The notes beneath the pieces are model-generated. The model did not search any database. It saw nothing but the letters and a program-made list of their open reading frames with translations, and had not been told where the DNA came from. From Nemertoderma westbladi (lineage: Eukaryota; Xenacoelomorpha; Nemertodermatida; Nemertodermatidae): a stretch of DNA of 64,000 nt. This document shows positions 62,005-64,000 of this stretch, one piece after another; the first letter of the stretch is position 1; each line of letters opens with the position of its first letter. The stretch lies in contig JAUCBJ010008088.1 in assembly GCA_032718475.1 (NCBI GenBank), forward strand, positions 1-64,000, given 5' to 3'. Both the position numbers and the translations under genes were made by a program.

Positions 62005-64000
62005 TTGACTCACCTAGAATAATCTAGAACTCATGGAATATTGTCTCACCTAGACTAATATTAGAGTTCATAGAATATTGACACACCTAGACAAAGACTA
62101 GAGTAGAGATCATGGAATATTGACTAAGTTAGACTAAGACTAGAGCTCATAGAATATTGCCTCATCTAGACTAAAACTAGAGCTTTGGAATATTGACTCA
62201 ATTGCCTAGACAAAGAAAGTCTAGAGCTCATAAAATATTGACTCAGCTAGACTAATACTAGAGCTTATGGAATATTGGCTCACATAGACTAAGACTAGAG
62301 TATAGCTCATGGAATATTGACTCACCTAGACTAAGACTAGAGCTCATAGAATATTGACTCACCTAGACTAAGACAGAGTTCGTAGAATATTGACTCACCT
62401 AGACTAAGACTAGAGTCATGGAATATTACTCACTTAGACTAAGACAGAGTTCGTAGAATATTGACTCACCTAGACTAAGACTAGAGTCATGGAATATTGA
62501 CTCACTTAGACTAAGACTAGAGCTCACAAGAAAATTGACTCACGTGGACTAAGACTAGAGATCATGGGATATTGACTCACTTAGAATAAGACAGAGTTCG
62601 TAGAATATTGACTCACCTAGACTAAGACTAGAGTCATGGAATATTGACTCACTTAGACTAAGACTAGAGCTCACAAGAAAATTGACTCACGTGGACTAAG
62701 ATTAGAGCTCATATAATATTGACTCACCTAGTGACTAAGACAGAGTTCATAGAATATTGACACAACTAGACTAAGATTAGAGCTCATATAATATTGACTC
62801 ACCTAGACTACGACTAGAGCTCTAGAATATTACCTCCTTGACTCACTTAGAATAACACTAGAGCTCATAGAATATTGACACAACTAGACTAAGATTAGAG
62901 CTCATATAATATTGACTCACCTAGACTACGACTAGAGCTCTAGAATATTGCCTCCTTGACTCACTTAGAATAACACTAGAGCTCATAGAATATTGACTCA
63001 ACTAGACTACGATTAGAGCTCATAGAATACTGACTCACTTAGACAAAGACTAGAGTTCATAGAATATTGACTCACTTAGACTAAGACTATATACAGCTCA
63101 TAGAATATTGACTCACCTAGACAAAGACTAGAGCTCTAGAATATTGCCTCCCCTAGACTAAGACTAGAGCTTATGGAATATTGACTCACCTAGCCTAGAC
63201 TAAGAAAGACTAGAGCTCACTGACTCACCTGGACTAATACTAGAGCTTATGGAATATTGGCTCACATAGACTAAGACTAGAGCTCATGGAATATTGACTT
63301 ACCTAGACTAAAACTAGAGCTCATAGAAAATTGACTCACCTAGAATAAGACTAGAGCTTATGGAATATGGACTTACCTAGACTAAGAAAGAGCTCCTAGA
63401 ATATTGACTCACCTAGACTAAGACTAGAGCTCATGGAATATTGACTTACCTAGACTAAAACTAGAGCTCATAGAAAATTGACTCACCTAGACTAAGACTA
63501 GAGCTTATGGAATATGGACTCACCTAGACTAAGACTAGAGCTTATGGAATATGGACTTACCTAGACTAAGAAAGAGCTCCTAGAATATTGACTCACCTAG
63601 ACTAAGACTAGAGCTCATGGAATATTGACTTACCTAGACAAAAACTTGAGCTCATAGAATATTGGCTCACCTAAACTAAGAAAGACTATAGAGCTCATAG
63701 AATATTGACTCACCTAGACTAAAACTAGAGCTTATGGAATATTTGCTCACCTAGACTAAGACTAGAGCTTATGGAATATTTGCTCACCAAGACTAAGATT
63801 AGGACTCATGGAATATTAACTCATTTAGACTAAGACTAGAGCTCATAGAAAATTGACTCACCTAGTAGACTGGGATACAGAGTTCATAGAAAATTGACTC
63901 ACCTAGACTAAGACTAGAGTTCATAGAATATTGACTCAACTAGAGCTATCGAATTGACTCACCTAGACTAAGACTAGGGCTCACAGAGTCCATCTTGACT
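62005..64000. repeat. 37-bp minisatellite in the upstream PTP intron
   Basis: Monomer GACTCACCTAGACTAAGACT plus AGAGCTCATGGAATATT, roughly 50 diverged copies, continuing past the window end. On the PTP-sense strand most units contain CTAG|GTGAGT, CTAA|GTGAGT or CTAG|GTAAGT, all close to the 5' splice-site consensus. Confidence 0.93.

Overview
This is an AT-rich, intron-bearing animal nuclear genome window. The split genes are metazoan: an ionotropic glutamate receptor, a Chibby homologue and a MAP-kinase-interaction-motif tyrosine phosphatase. The repeats (BEL/Pao LTR element, APE-type LINE, hAT- and piggyBac-like relics, tRNA-derived SINEs, long minisatellites) fit an invertebrate. I cannot assign a phylum from the sequence alone.

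Layout. Positions 1-951 hold unplaced open-frame fragments. The 3' half of a delta/NMDA-like ionotropic glutamate receptor lies on the + strand as six exons (4057-4220, 7681-7838, 7985-8155, 8353-8458, 15711-15874, 36589-37057) with matching splice phases. Its last intron is 20.7 kb. That intron appears to hold a piggyBac-like relic (16067-35546), and inside it sits a nearly pristine giant LTR retrotransposon (17427-32651). Chibby lies on the - strand (39323-40568). From 40.6 to 51.7 kb there are no recognised genes, only two inverted-repeat DNA elements and a 3.7-kb array of 30-bp units. The - strand from 51764 to 61822 carries six exons of a PTPRR/PTPN5/PTPN7-type phosphatase. One of its introns holds a 42-bp minisatellite split by a LINE insertion. 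Its upstream intron (62.0-64.0 kb) is a 37-bp minisatellite.

Main discovery candidate. The 15,225-bp LTR element has two 1,190-bp LTRs (one difference seen), TG...CA ends and a 5-bp target duplication (TTCGT). It encodes a BEL/Pao-type Gag and aspartic protease. Reverse transcriptase, most of RNase H and integrase are missing, yet the reading frame is continuous across the gap. Downstream of a strongly folded RNA segment it carries an intact, unrelated 1,419-codon ORF. In that ORF I see the scaffold of a WRN/RNase D-type 3'-5' exonuclease that has probably lost catalytic residues, followed by zinc knuckles and a basic tail. It looks like a recently active, trans-mobilised element with a large cargo gene.

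Second theme. Three minisatellites in two genes carry splice-site consensus sequences on the sense strand of the host gene. The clearest is a 43-bp array that duplicates the end of a receptor exon together with its 5' splice site about 18 times. Two inverted-repeat loci also contain hammerhead-ribozyme-like cores.
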